From NCBI GenBank assembly GCA_964019415.1, contig OZ025870.1, forward strand, positions 7,682,915 through 7,746,914: a stretch of DNA of 64,000 nucleotides, given 5' to 3'. Positions 1 through 22,655 of the stretch are shown in pieces (the stretch's first letter is position 1; each line of letters begins with the position of its first letter). Below the pieces are notes generated by a model. It was not told where the DNA came from. It saw only the letters and a list, made by a program, of their open reading frames with translations, and ran no database searches. Source of the stretch: Ianthella basta. Lineage: Eukaryota > Porifera > Demospongiae > Verongiida > Ianthellidae. The translations under genes were made by a program, and so were the position numbers.

Positions 1-2
1 GT

Positions 3-2010
3 TTCTCCCACTATCTCTTGGGTGATGAGGGAGATGTGATGTGTGTCCAGCACCGCCGAGTGTACCAGGACCTGACCCAGCCCCTCTCCGCCTACTTCAT
101 CAACTCCTCCCACAACACCTACCTCATGCAGGACCAGCTCAAGGGTCCCTCCAGCATTGAGGCCTACATCAGGGCACTGAGGGCCGGCTGCAGATGTGTG
201 GAGTGTATGTTGGGTGATGCACTTATAGGAGGGTGTGTGTGAGGGGGGAGGGCATTTTGTGTCTCTATCTCCTTATGTGTGTAGCTAATGGGTGCTTTAA
301 TGTAATTGGGTCTGTTCTGTGGAAGTCCGCCGCAGCATTGCTGCATGCGTGTACGTACGTATGTACATTGGTACGTATGTGCATGTGTGTCATGGTCAAT
401 GTCATGGTGTGAGAGCCACCATCCCACACCATGGTTCGTTGACAATTACTACCATTGTCTATATGCATTGCAGTGGACTGCTGGGATGGTGATGAGGATG
501 ACCCCGTAATCTACCATGGTCACACCCTCACCAGCAAGATCATGTTTAAGGATGCCATTCAGGCCATCAATGACCATGCATTTGCTGTGTCTGACTACCC
601 TGTGATCCTGTCTATTGAGAATCACTGCTCCATCAAGCAGCAGCACAAGATGGCCGAATACATGCGCAGTATATTTGGAGGTATGGAGTCGGGAGGGGGG
701 GGGGGGGGTGGAATAGTTTAAGTTGGTGTTACAAGATGTCTTCAGTGCATACTTGTGTAAGGACACGCATATGTACATACATATGGCTTTGATGTATGGT
801 ACAATGAGATTTTCAAAAGGCCTTCTTTAATCAGGTTAGGCTCTCCAGTAGTTTACAGTCTCTTGTCCAGAAACGTATGTGAGACATACATTGGATGATG
901 CACAGTGACTTACATGCTCCATGTGGTATCCTTAGCTATTGGTTTCTGCACATCGTTCTCCCAAGACATGGTGCAAAATAGAGGAATGTCTGTGTGGCTG
1001 AGTTGGGAGAGTGCACAATCATGAGTCATTGTGCAGTTATGTATTGTGTGATTGGGACTACTGTGTCCTAGGTAGCAGATAGAGTGGTTGCTATGACAGT
1101 GGCATGTGACTGATTTGGTGTTGGTTCTGCCAGTGCCCTTAGTTGTAGCGAGAGGTATCATAATGGAATGCAATGGTATCGTGTTGTCAGTGTTTGAGGA
1201 GTGAGATGGAATGCAAGGTGATGCTTAACAGTCAGAATAGTATGCAGTGGAAGATATTTCTATGTATGTGTTGTGTTTCCTTGGTGATGGAATGGATGTG
1301 TGCGTGATGTGTGCATGTTTGTGACCCTGCTGCTTGCAGACCATTTGTACACTGATGCTGTGGACTCTGAGAGGGGCCAGCTGCCCTCCCCTGCGGAGCT
1401 GAAGGGCAAGATACTTGTGAAGGTACATGCATATATACGTACATTATGGGACTGGGTATGGTGTATTAGTGCATTTGCATGTAGAATAGGTATGTGCAAG
1501 TACAGTGTGCTATGGGTGGATGTACGTACATATGTACATACGTATCACTGACATGCCACACCCAATGGTAAGCCTACATTTCGGTAAGCCTCCTTCAATT
1601 GTTGCCTGTACTTACGTACGTACGTACGTACACACATAATTATGTAGCTAGTGGTAGTACTTTAGTTCACATATCCACTCACAGGCTGCAAATATGTACG
1701 TATGTGAATAAGTACTGTATGTGAGTGTATATGCATATGTTTCTTGAAACTGTTTAAAGTGCTTCAATGTGAGAGTGCTTTGTGTGTTATCTTGTGCTCA
1801 TGTGTACAGGGCAAGAAGCTCCCTGTTGAAACTGAGGAAGATGAAGGAGAGGTAAGCGAGGAAGATGAGGCTGAGGACCTGGAACAGGAGGGGGAAGGAG
1901 GTGCAGCAGCCAAACAACCCAAGCAATCTTCCAGGCGATCAACTGTATCAAAGGTGGGCAGGAAGATGCTTTCAAACCAACAAATGCACACACACACGCA
2001 CACAAACACG

Positions 2011-2092
<82 letters not shown>

Positions 2093-3223
2093 ACATTCAC
2101 TGTGTGTTTGCTGTATATATTGTATTTGTGCGACTTGTTCTTGCAGAAGAAGAAGAAAATCAAGTTGGCCAACAGTTTGTCCAAGTGTGTCAATTATGTG
2201 CAATCTGTCCACTTCAAGGGATTTGAGGCTGTCTTGGCCAGAACAAGTAAGGACATGCATGCAATTTCAAGCATGAGTAAAGTTGAGCGGCAATGAATGA
2301 GCAGTATGTGAGACACCTGGACCTCCTGTGTTTAGCAGTATTGAGAGACACCTGTGTTAGTAGAGATGTCATTGTGTGTACTGTACATTAATATTTAAAT
2401 ATGTACTAAATGTTCATACCTACGTACGTTTAACTAATGTCCAGGATGTACGTACTTGATTACAGGATGGCACTCCCCTGTGCACAGCCTATGTACCTGT
2501 ATATGGTATGGGCTGCACAACGGGTGTTGAAATGTGGTACAGGACCAGGCAGGGGCACACCAGGAAGTTGTATTTAATTGTTGTATATAAGGAAGTGGAA
2601 GTTGTATATAATTTGGCTTTTCCTACCTGCAAAACTAATAATTCGGTTTTCACACCTATAGTCTCATTGGTTTTTGTCCCCGAGTAATTATCTAATTACC
2701 CACAACTATTAATTGGCTTGAAGTGGCAAAACCCCTACATATATACACCTTTCTGGCCCCGCCCCAGGGACTATCTCCTCTATCGGTATTCTATTAGTCA
2801 TTATTGTAAGAGAACAGTCCTGCGCCCCACGTGGTTGAGTTAACCACGTTTATACAGGTATAAATGCTGTTATGTACAACATAATTACTGTATGTACAGT
2901 ATGTAGGCATATGTATGTAACAGTGGCTTAGATACCTCATCCTCTGTACAGCCAAACACTAGGTTGCAGAGACTCTTCTGGATATTTTCAGATGTGTGTC
3001 CCCTGTTTGTGTGTCAACATCTGCAGGTTCTTTCTTCCACATGTCATCGTTTGCTGAGGCAAAAGCCCTGGGCTACTATCAGTCCAAGTGCCTGCTCTTT
3101 ACAGAGTACAACAAGCGTCAGCTTTCCCGCATCTACCCTGCTGGGTGGAGGGTGGACTCCACCAACTACAACCCTGTTCCTCTTTGGAACATGGGCTGCC
3201 AGATAGGTGTGTGTGTGTGTGTG

Positions 3224-3255
<32 letters not shown>

Positions 3256-6200
3256 CGTGTGCGTGTATGTAGCAGAGATTCTTCGGTTAACTAAGTGAAT
3301 TGGTGTACGTTAACTACATGTTGTTGTCACTGCATACACATGCTACTTGTGAACCTCCTGCAGTTGCCCTGAACTTCCAGACCAGTTGTGTGGAGATTGA
3401 CATCAACCGAGGGCGGTTCCTCCAGAATGGAAACTGTGGTTATGTGCTGAAGCCTGAAGTCCTGCAGGATGGTAGGTTGACCTGCCCTGGTGATTGCTGT
3501 GTGATGTAGGGTACTTGCTTAGTTTTGCAGTCACTTTTTCCAAATAAATATTTAGCTGAAAGAATTTTGAAATACGTAATGAGGATGGAGGGGCGCTCAA
3601 GCACATTCTCGTCAATCTCTACCTCTGACAGCACATCTTGATGTGATTCAAGCTTCACTGTTATCACATTGTGGAATGGTGGAATGTGTCAGATAGTCAG
3701 TAACTCAATTACCAGTGATGTCATGAATTTGCACTGCTTAGTCAATCATGGAGTGATGATAGCATAACCTTCTTTTGTCAACCACCTGTGATTGGCTGAT
3801 GCTTGTACCTACCACATGTGTGTATACATACTATGTACCACAATCACCACCACAAAACTCACAGTGTTGTTATGGTATAATTGTACATATGTACATACGT
3901 AAATACCCAGAGAGTGAGTACGGCAGCTGCTATAGTGGGAATTAGAGTAGCACTGAGACCAGGGATGTAGTGTGGAGGGTCATGCAGGTAGCTCTGTTTT
4001 GTATCTCTGTTTAGGCTGGTTAGGTTTGTACATATGCAAGGCAGTGATGTCATCCTTTGGTGTTGCTCTGCTGTTCCTGCAGAGTTTGGTGTATTTGATG
4101 CCCAGAGTCATGATGACATCCCTGGAGTGACTGCCAAGCACTACACAGTCACCATCATTAGTGGACAGTCCCTGCCCAAGCCAGGTAGTGTTGAGGGAGA
4201 GATTATTGACCCGTATGTCCGTTTGGAGGTGCATGGGCTGCCAGCAGACAAGAAAGAATTCAAGTGAGCACCATTTGCATGTAGAGTAGTTATGTTTGAT
4301 AAACGGCTTTGCACATACGTAATATGCCACGGAATAGACCGTGTGTATGTATGTCATGCAAATGTTTGATTGAAGCAAATTTGGCACATCAACCATCCAT
4401 GTACGTATAATGAGCCAAAGCTGTTTGTTGAGCTTGAAAGTATCTTGGCTGTGACCACCACAACAGCCAGTGGGAGGGGAACTCGATCACTGCTCTAGTA
4501 GACTTTCTCCTGTGCTTGAGCACTTGTTGCTGCTGAAGAAGCTTGGTGGCTTGCCTTACAGTAAAGGTGCCTCTGTCTTTAAAGTGATTCTGCGGAAGCA
4601 TGTTCGTATGGGATCTGAGGATACAGTGCCCTGTAGTCACTGTTGTTGCCTTCTGACTACATCACCTCTGTGTACATAGCTAACTTGTGTCATGTACCAT
4701 ATGTGCATCTTGACTCTTGAGAGATCATGTGTCCTGACCTAATGCTGAAATGCTGCAGCTTGGTATAGTGTTGTATTCCCCACTCTGTGGCGTACCCCAC
4801 TGTACTAGTCATTGTAATGTTCCACCTCTGCTTGTCTTGCACAGGACCAAAGTCGTGAAGGACAATGGTTTCAACCCACAGTGGAATCAGTCGTTCTCTT
4901 TCAAGTCCACCTTCCCAAGCCTTGCCATCTTGCGCTTTGTGGTGATGGATGCTGACACCTTGAGCGATGACTTCATTGGGCAGTACAGTTTGCCTCTGGA
5001 AAGCCTTGCCCCTGGTGTGTGTGGGGGGTGGGGGGTGGGGGGCACTATGTGTATATAATGTGCATGCATTGTGTACTCCTATTCTGCAAGCTCCAGCTAC
5101 ACTGTACTGTATGCTTGTATGGCAATAGGGGATGTAGTCAACCATGGAGCTTACACGTGTGTAACAGATATTATTTCATAGCCAGTAGACCATGCCAGTG
5201 GTCAGTAGTAGCGAGTCTGCGTGTAGACTTCAGGTAGTGAAACAAGTAGAGTTAACAGTCTTGTACACCTTGTTATGTGCATTGCTTGCCCCCCACCCCC
5301 ACCCCCACCCACACAGGCTACCGCTATGTACACATCCTCTCACCTGGGGGAGAGAAGCTTGAGCAGTGCACCATTTTTGTGCATGTCAAGATAGAGAATG
5401 CTGCTGATGTGGTGTATGAGGTGCGTACGTATGTACTGGGTGACTGGGGGAGGGAAGGGGGGAGGGGAGTGGGGCAGAAACACAGCTGCACAGTAGAGAG
5501 GCATTCAGCCCTACGTACGTGTGCAGTAGACCTAACAAAGTTATCAGTTCTGTATAATTATCATTCTCAAGCTATGGCATGATTGGTGTTCATTTTTGCA
5601 CATGCAGAAACATATCTCTGAAACTGATGGCTTGCAGAGGATGCGTGCCAGCCGACATGTGAGTTTGTGTGCATTGTGACTTCTCCTACCAGGTGTAATG
5701 GTACCCCTTTGAAGTGGAGCTGTGCTTACAACACACGACACAAGTTAACGCACTTAACTGGCACTAGTAGCTGGTGTGTAGTGCCCTAGTGTGTGCCCTG
5801 GTGTGTATTGGCTTAGTGTATGTATACAGACTGCGTAGGTGCAGTTACTGCAGAGTCACTGCTGATCACCTATTAGTATAATTTATGTGTGCTGCAAATG
5901 CAGCTGCTGTGTTGATCCCACCCCTGCTTCCTCTCCCCACAACATGCTGTATGACAGAGCCCTCACATGCGCCGGCTGAATATTGCTGAGATTGATGAGC
6001 CACTTGCCAAGGCTGCTCCCGTGATAAAGCAAGCACATGACCTCAGCGAGGACTTCCTCTTCACCGTGTTCCAGTTCAAGGCAAGTTGCAATCAGTAGAT
6101 GAAGCTGTAATCTAGGAGCCCCAAATGCAAGAATAGAGTGTCACTGTGCACCAGGTGCAGACATGTGTTGGGATGACATTGTGTTTGTACATGTGTTCAT

Positions 6201-8089
6201 TATTGCGTAGTGTTCACAGTAAACTCTGAAAGGACTTGTGAAGGGAAGTGGGCCTGCATAGTTTATTTTTCCTGTTGGGAGGGATCTACGTATTGGTACT
6301 GTATGGGTATGAAAAGGCGACCTTGTTAAGGAGTAGAGAGGAAGTGGTACTTTGAGAACAAAGGCATTGAAAAATTGTACATGCTTTGTGAATTTGTGAA
6401 CTGTAGCATGATGATGGTATGTGAGTGAACTCAAGTCCATTACTGTACACACCCTCCTGTGTGCAGATGAAGACCCTGTCTGATCCGTGTGTACCTGTTG
6501 AGGAGTGCCTTCAGGTACTGACTTGGCAGGGTGTGGTAGTGGAGGCAAATGGGAAAGTGTTTATGACACGTTCAGACAACAACCTGGTAGTGAAAGGCAT
6601 CGCCATTGCCTTCAACAACATGAACAGTGTGTTTGACAGCACTCTGAAGGACGTGGATCAATTACTGGCATCAGTGAGTTGAAGATAGACGTGTACGTAT
6701 GTACGTATGTACACACTTGACACTCATTGTGCTGTAACATTACTGAGTGTGTTGTCTCTGTTCCACTGCAGTTGAAGGAGACCCATGACAGCTGCAAAGG
6801 ACAGGTGTGTTGGGTGTCTGTGAAGTGTTTGCCTTATGGTAACGTTTACACTTAGTACACGCATGTAAAACTTATGTACGTAGCAAGAGTGCATTTATAT
6901 GGCAGTAGTAGTGTTGTACGTATATTGGTAAGTATCATTGCTTTTTTGTTGTTTTTACAGTTCAAGCATGTGCAAGGGGAGTTGCAGAGTGACAGCAAGC
7001 ATGCCCTCCAGGTGAGTCATGTGTGGAGTAGGGCAGTGTGGAAGGGATTAGTGGCTGTCTGTATGTTAGTCCATCCTTTGTAATGAGTGACAATACCAAA
7101 GAGTACCAGTACAGTGGAACCTGTCTAAGATGATCACTGAATAAGGCAGCCACCTCTCTATAAAGACCATTTTTGTGTGATTGGCTCACAGGTGGCTGTC
7201 TTAGACAGTTTTACTGTAATGTTACTGCTTGCATATTTTAGTGGAAGAGTAACTCTTCTCCTCCTCCTGTGTATACGTATACTGCCTTCATCTCTTTCTG
7301 TTCCCTTGCCTCCCTTACTCCTTCCTCTCCCTCTGTTCCCTTGCCTCCCTTACACCTTCTTCTCCCTCTGTTCCCTTGCCTCCCTTACTCCTTCCTCTCC
7401 CTCTGCTCCCTTGCCTCCCTTACTCCTTCCTCTCCCTCTGTTCCCTTGCCTCCCTTACTCCTTCCTCTCCCTCTGTTCCCTTGCCTCCCTTACTCTTCCT
7501 CTCCCTCTGTTCCATTGCCTCCCTTACTCCTTCCTCTCCCTCTGTTCCCTTGCCTCCCTTGCCTCCCATACTCCTTCCCCTCCCTCTGTTCCCTTGCCTC
7601 CCTTACTCCTTCCTCTCCTCTGTTCCCTTGCCTCCCTTACTCCTTCCTCTCCTCCTGACCTCCTCAACCTCTCAGCTGGCTGTCTCGTACACTCGCAACA
7701 TGAGGACCCTCTATGGCCTCATTGTCAGCTTGCAGGAACAGAAGGCTTCAGTCCAGAACGACCTGGAAGTGGTAAGCAGTCAGCGTGTATTGCTTGAACG
7801 ATACTGCATTACTTGTCTGTGTGCACAGTGCATGTGACCCAGCCCAAAATAGAAGAAGACAGCTGTGTTAGAATGGTAGACTGCCCATATTGCGTATATA
7901 TGTATATATGTATGAAGCAGAGGATGTGTAAGGAGTGGTGTTGTTTAGCGACACTACCACAGTACTAGCTCAATAACTGCATGCATTGAGAGTGGCCTAA
8001 TCATTACACGGCTGTGATCTTGTCTGCTGCAGATTAAGAAGTATGTTGCAGACATTGCCACTGTACCTGGTGAAGCTGCTGATCTGTAG
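3..8089 (+). CDS. Phosphoinositide phospholipase C, delta-like core with PRIP/PLCL-like tail (5' partial)
   Basis: Hydrolyses PIP2 to IP3 and diacylglycerol at the membrane, if active. Exons: 3-204, 474-680, 1340-1422, 1810-1953, 2147-2246, 3027-3206, 3364-3471, 4083-4263, 4845-5014, 5317-5420, 5608-5658, 5958-6080, 6467-6673, 6772-6804, 6961-7011, 7676-7771, 8033-8089. All phases agree and give 698 codons plus stop. The X box starts in exon 1 ([10 protein letters not shown]). Exons 2-3 complete it. Exon 4 is an acidic X-Y linker, exons 5-7 the Y box (NFQT, GYVLKP) and exons 8-10 a C2 domain ([20 protein letters not shown]). Exons 11-17 encode a helical tail that resembles the PRIP/PLCL C terminus and not PLC-beta. 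Catalytic residues known from PLC-delta1 are all present: His at 111-113, Glu 201-203, Asp 476-478, His 515-517, Glu 617-619. The PH and EF-hand part would lie left of the window. The intron after 6080 has a GC donor. Confidence 0.93.
1986..2091. repeat. (CA)n microsatellite in PLC intron
   Basis: Nearly pure CA repeat with a few interruptions at its left end, between PLC exons 4 and 5. Confidence 0.97.
3207..3266. repeat. (GT)n microsatellite starting at a 5' splice site
   Basis: The GT of PLC exon 6's donor is the first unit of a GT repeat with two or three GC interruptions. Confidence 0.95.
7108..7220. mobile_element. Short pogo/mariner-like MITE
   Basis: About 110 bp with inverted ends that begin TACAGTGGAACCTGTCTAAG and end with the imperfect complement. 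A longer relative with the same ends lies at 15494-15695. CAGT-starting ends next to TA are typical of pogo/Tigger-type elements. No coding capacity. It sits in PLC intron 15. Confidence 0.6.
7297..7662. repeat. 35-bp pyrimidine-rich minisatellite, about 10 copies
   Basis: Head-to-tail units built on CTGTTCCCTTGCCTCCCTTA plus a CTCCTTCCTCTCCCT half. The array is almost free of purines on this strand and stops just before the acceptor of PLC exon 16 (AG at 7674-7675). Long open frames across it are repeat artefacts. Confidence 0.95.
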
Positions 8090-8550
8090 GAGGCATCACA
8101 TCCATGTAGAGTCTTATGACAATGTAAAGTATTTGACATTGTATTCATGTAGAAACAAGTATTCCATACATAGTTATGTAGCAGTTTACATTTTATAGTT
8201 TTATTTCACCTGAAAATGGGCACTACAATTTAGTTGATAGCTTTGAATAATTATAATTATAGTTGCATGCAGGCCCTTTTGGGGTCGAGACACCTTGCTT
8301 ATTGAGCAACTCAAAATTTAAATCCGTTCTTTATCAGACGTCACGCTCGCGATCGCCGAACTGCTGCGTGTTATCCCGCTGCTACCTGTACGTCTTCAGA
8401 CCAGAGGTTTATACTGTTAAGTGCAGGCTGAGCACAAGAGGCAGACGTTTAAAAGCATTGCTAGTTACAGCAACACCGTTAGCTGGTTGGGGTGCCAGTT
8501 AGATACGTAATAGGGGGTGGTACACGCTTCAAGCGATATTCTCTCCAAAA
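8090..8550. other. Intergenic spacer with probable promoter of the CARD-kelch gene
   Basis: 461 bp between the PLC stop and the next start codon. It must hold the PLC 3' UTR and the promoter of the next gene. I see no AATAAA close to the PLC stop. The start codon lies in AAAAATGGCCGC, which resembles a YY1-type start-site element. Confidence 0.5.
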
Positions 8551-19211
<10,661 letters not shown>

Positions 19212-19660
19212 AGGTCAAATGTATAATACAAGCAATAATAATTATTAGTAACTTTAGAGTGTCCCATTTGCTTCAATTTTAATGTATGTACATACTTCCT
19301 TTTATAGTGTTTAAATCACTATCAGGACATATAATTATTTATACGTATAATTATTGTCTATATATAATATTATAATTATTTTTATATCAGTGAAATGCAT
19401 TGTGTGCATATGCATGATTGCAATTAGGTGGTATGTATTCAGTCAATTAACGAGTCATGCACAATAGAGATATTAATGGATAAACAAACAATGAGCTATG
19501 ATTGTTTATACGAGTAAATTGAATATGAATTAACACTGGTACCCAATGCATTGTCAATATTGCCAGTAATAAGCTTAAGATGATTCCATGTTGCACTCAA
19601 TCTAATGAGCTTGAGTTTTCAGCTTGCAGCGTGCACTCCAATATGGCGGCAGTGCAGGTT
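19212..19660. other. 3' UTR and AT-rich spacer
   Basis: AT-rich sequence after the kelch stop codon with several TATAATTATT-type stretches. I see no gene. CCAATATGGCGGCAG at 19638-19652 resembles a YY1 site. Confidence 0.5.
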
Positions 19661-19663
19661 CTG

Positions 19664-20060
19664 ACCGCTGTAACTTGCGCTGGTGGTCTTTTCTTCAGCC
19701 ATATTGATGAGTGCATTTACTTTTTGGCACATGTGGTGGTGCAAATGGTGAGTGTGCTGGCCCAAGGCCACTGTAACTTGCACTGGTGGTCTTTTTCTAT
19801 GACCAACTAGCGCAGATACTCTACTGGCACATGCATGTGGTGGTGGCTACTGTAACTTGCACTGGTACGGTGGTGGTCATTTTCTATGACCAACTGGCGC
19901 AGATACTCTACTGGCACATGTGGTGGTGGCTACTGTAACTTGCACTGGTGGTGGTCATCTTCTATGACCAACTGGCGCAGATACTCTACTGGCACAGGTG
20001 GTGGTGGCTGCGATGTTGTAACTTGCACTGTGTGGTGGTGGTGGTGGAAGGGACATGTTT
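19664..20060. repeat. 78-bp minisatellite, 4-5 copies
   Basis: Units contain GTAACTTGCACTGGTGGT, TATGACCAACTGGCGCAGAT and ACTCTACTGGCACATGTGGT. Units start near 19671, 19771, 19851, 19936 and 20019. The first unit is the most divergent. Confidence 0.9.
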
Positions 20061-20404
20061 TCCAGCATCTCCTGCCAGAGAAAACCCTGCCCTAGGTATA
20101 ACAATAATGCTGTTTGGTGAAAGTGCTGAGTCAGCGTATTTCGTGATATACTATTCTTATATGAGGAAATAACCCAACTTCTGTACTACCTACCTAACTA
20201 CAATTGTATGGCTGCATGACTGTATTAACAGTGAGATAACTCTGGCCTGTTTCTTTCCCCTTTCTTTTGAGTTCCTAGCTATACCTGTGCAGGTTTTTCT
20301 TCGAAACATTTGAAAGTGTTGGGCTCCCCTCCCCCACCTGTCCCATAATGCATGCAATTACATGTGTTTGTACTGGTTTTGCAATAATTATGTTGACATG
20401 CAAG

Positions 20405-20406
<2 letters not shown>

Positions 20407-20469
<63 letters not shown>
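20407..20469. repeat. (GA)n microsatellite
   Basis: About 60 bp of GA. It replaces the CA repeat found at the same place in the leishmanolysin copy at 40861-40938. Confidence 0.97.
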
Positions 20470-20472
<3 letters not shown>

Positions 20473-20805
20473 TACCATTGCATGAGTCAGTTCATGTTCG
20501 ACAGTCAGAACAATACTAACAATGTCTGGCTCGTTTGCTACGTAGATGTGGACACAAATTAACAACACCAGCAATTGGCCTGCAAACAGGAGAGCAGATG
20601 GAGAGACATTGGCCAAGAATGGATGCAATCTAGTATTAGACATCACACACACACATACATAGCATCCCCAGTGAACAGCACACAGTCACAAAGATATTGG
20701 TTTATTGCATACAGCATGTTACAGAGAAGGACAGAGAGAGGCAGAATACCTGTCAGTGTCATATCGAGGTAGCAGAAGGTTGCATAGGCCAGTGTGTTTA
20801 GATTG
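20470..20805 (-). pseudogene. Leishmanolysin-like gene fragment (exon 7, intron, part of exon 6)
   Basis: Nearly the same sequence as 40939-41285 of the minus-strand leishmanolysin gene. It includes the zinc-site exon (VLTVEHELTHAM on the minus strand), its acceptor, the intron, and the start-proximal end of exon 6 up to about 20800, where similarity stops. An ACGT insertion disturbs the exon 7 frame near 20540. No other exons are nearby, so this is a non-functional segmental copy. Confidence 0.85.
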
Positions 20806-20814
20806 TTGGATGAG

Positions 20815-21075
20815 GCATGTATAGATAGAAGAGTAGGTAAAGCAGTAGAGGAGATGTGGAGGAAGAGGTTTGGATAACCGGTACCACAAGGTCATGATCA
20901 AGCCCCTGCTTGTATACGTTACCTGACATATATAATTATATACTAACTATGACTGCCATCTGTTGTCTTCCTTTCATAATGAATGACACTGTGTTTTTAG
21001 TGCTGCATGGGGCAGTTGCCCTAGTGTGCCTAGCACATGAGGCACTTGAAAATTATTGATATTGATATTGATATA
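20815..21075 (+). mobile_element. LINE 3' tail (zinc-knuckle family, copy 2)
   Basis: Matches the end of the copy at 41740-42715: a purine-rich coding end, then GCTGCATGGGGCAGTTGCCC, CCTAGTGTGCCTAGC and a tail of ATTGAT repeats (21053-21075). Only the last few hundred bases remain. Confidence 0.65.
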
Positions 21076-21309
21076 ACACCGGTACCCTGTCATACATTTT
21101 CCTATGCACAGCTTGACACTTTATGCATGTTGGACTTGCAATAAATTAACGGCTTGGTTTTGGCTTGTCCTCTAAATCTTTCACTGCATAACTACATTGG
21201 CCCGCTCTGCATGCACACAGCTAAGTGTCACAAACCCAATTCTGCAAATGGCTACCAGAAGTGGGCTGGGTACGAGAAAATAATAGTCCACATCATGTCC
21301 ACATTGCCA

Positions 21310-21369
21310 GTCTCGTCCCCAGCCCCACTCCCAAACATGCATGCGGAAGTGGGGCCGGGGACGAGAGAC
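21310..21369 (+). promoter_or_regulatory. GC-rich hairpin just upstream of the caspase-like start codon
   Basis: AGTCTCGTCCCCAGCCCCAC pairs with GTGGGGCCGGGGACGAGAGA through a loop of about 20 nt, ending 8 nt before the ATG at 21377. It would be a strong 5' UTR structure if transcribed, or the scar of a foldback element. Confidence 0.6.
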
Positions 21370-21376
21370 TTTCAAC

Positions 21377-22624
21377 ATGGCGCAACCAAGTGGCGGGTGG
21401 CTAGGAGGCGCTTTCCTTCTTGTTAACAGCTATGTGGGAAACCCAAACCTACGCAGCCTGACAAAACTCGATGACGCAGCTAGGGACTTTTGGAATACGT
21501 TTTCCGCTCTCCGATTGTACCCTATGATCTACTACAACCAGCCGAGGGATGTTGCCATGGGCCGCCTAGAAGAATTCGTAAAGGAACTTACTACAGTAGG
21601 TACCGTAAAGTACGCTGTTTTCTTCTTCATTGGCCACGGTGGAGACGGAGATACTCTGGTGATGCAGAATGGACGTAAAGTGACGACTAAGGAAATTGAT
21701 GACATCTTAGCTCGCCTCCCACGCACGATGACCACGATAATCTTTATCGATGCCTGCCGAGGACCAGGTACACAGGGTGGTTACAGTCCAGAGTGCTCTA
21801 ACTGCATCATGGGCCGCTCAACACTGCCACACGCCATAGCCTGGACCGGACAAACCTATGGTACGTACTGATGTTGATGCCTGATTTGCCTGTATAGCTA
21901 GCTAGCTGCACGTACGTAGCTGCTCTACAACCTAACTTCGCCAAATCCCAACCTGTAATTTCCTTGGAAATGATACTAATGAGCAAAGCAGAAAAGACAC
22001 CTTTCACTGTATAATTATTTCCATACAGGTATATACTCACATACCCTAATGCATGAACTGGATGCCACTGATGGTGCTGTGGAGAAGGCACTTGATAATG
22101 TGGAGAAGAAATTCCGGATTCAACATATACCACAGTATACCCAGTGCATAAAAAACGGGATTCAAAGCCTTTCTTTGGAAACAGATATTAAGGATGCTGG
22201 AGGCAGGCTGAAACCCCTAGTATTTCCTAAGTGGATGGAGGAGTTACTGGCACATATGAGATCTGACCGAAAAAGTAGGTATGCATTTATACATTTCTTA
22301 GTTAATGCAATGAATCTTGTGGTTAATGTGCACAACTGTCTTCATCCCCATAACAGGCATTATTGATTCTAGTCAGGCCCTTGAGGAAGGTTACTACACT
22401 GATAGGACTATGTATCCCAGCACTGGTGAGGACAGTATACATCTCTATGCCTGTATGTGTGAGCCATGCTGTGTTACTGGTTAGGTATTAGTGAACAGCA
22501 AATAGGAGTGAGTTGGCCAAAGAAAGGATAAACACTTTCAATAAAAACGGCCAATACTAATTACGCAACATTTAATAAGAAATATTAAAATTTAAGTCAC
22601 TTTCATTTCTGCCTGCTTGTGTAA

Positions 22625-22655
<31 letters not shown>

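Noticed and set aside
7177-7837. 206-codon and overlapping open frames rich in Pro, Leu and Ser
   Set aside because: They are read through the 35-bp minisatellite in all three plus frames. The intron-exon structure of the PLC gene explains the region.
3-8089. Assignment to PLC-beta
   Set aside because: The linker, Y box and C2 resemble PLC-delta/PLCL, and the tail lacks the long basic coiled coil of PLC-beta.
21341-21376. Upstream extension of the caspase-like protein
   Set aside because: The frame is open upstream of 21377, but this stretch is the arm of a hairpin. The ATG at 21377 gives a normal caspase-like start.
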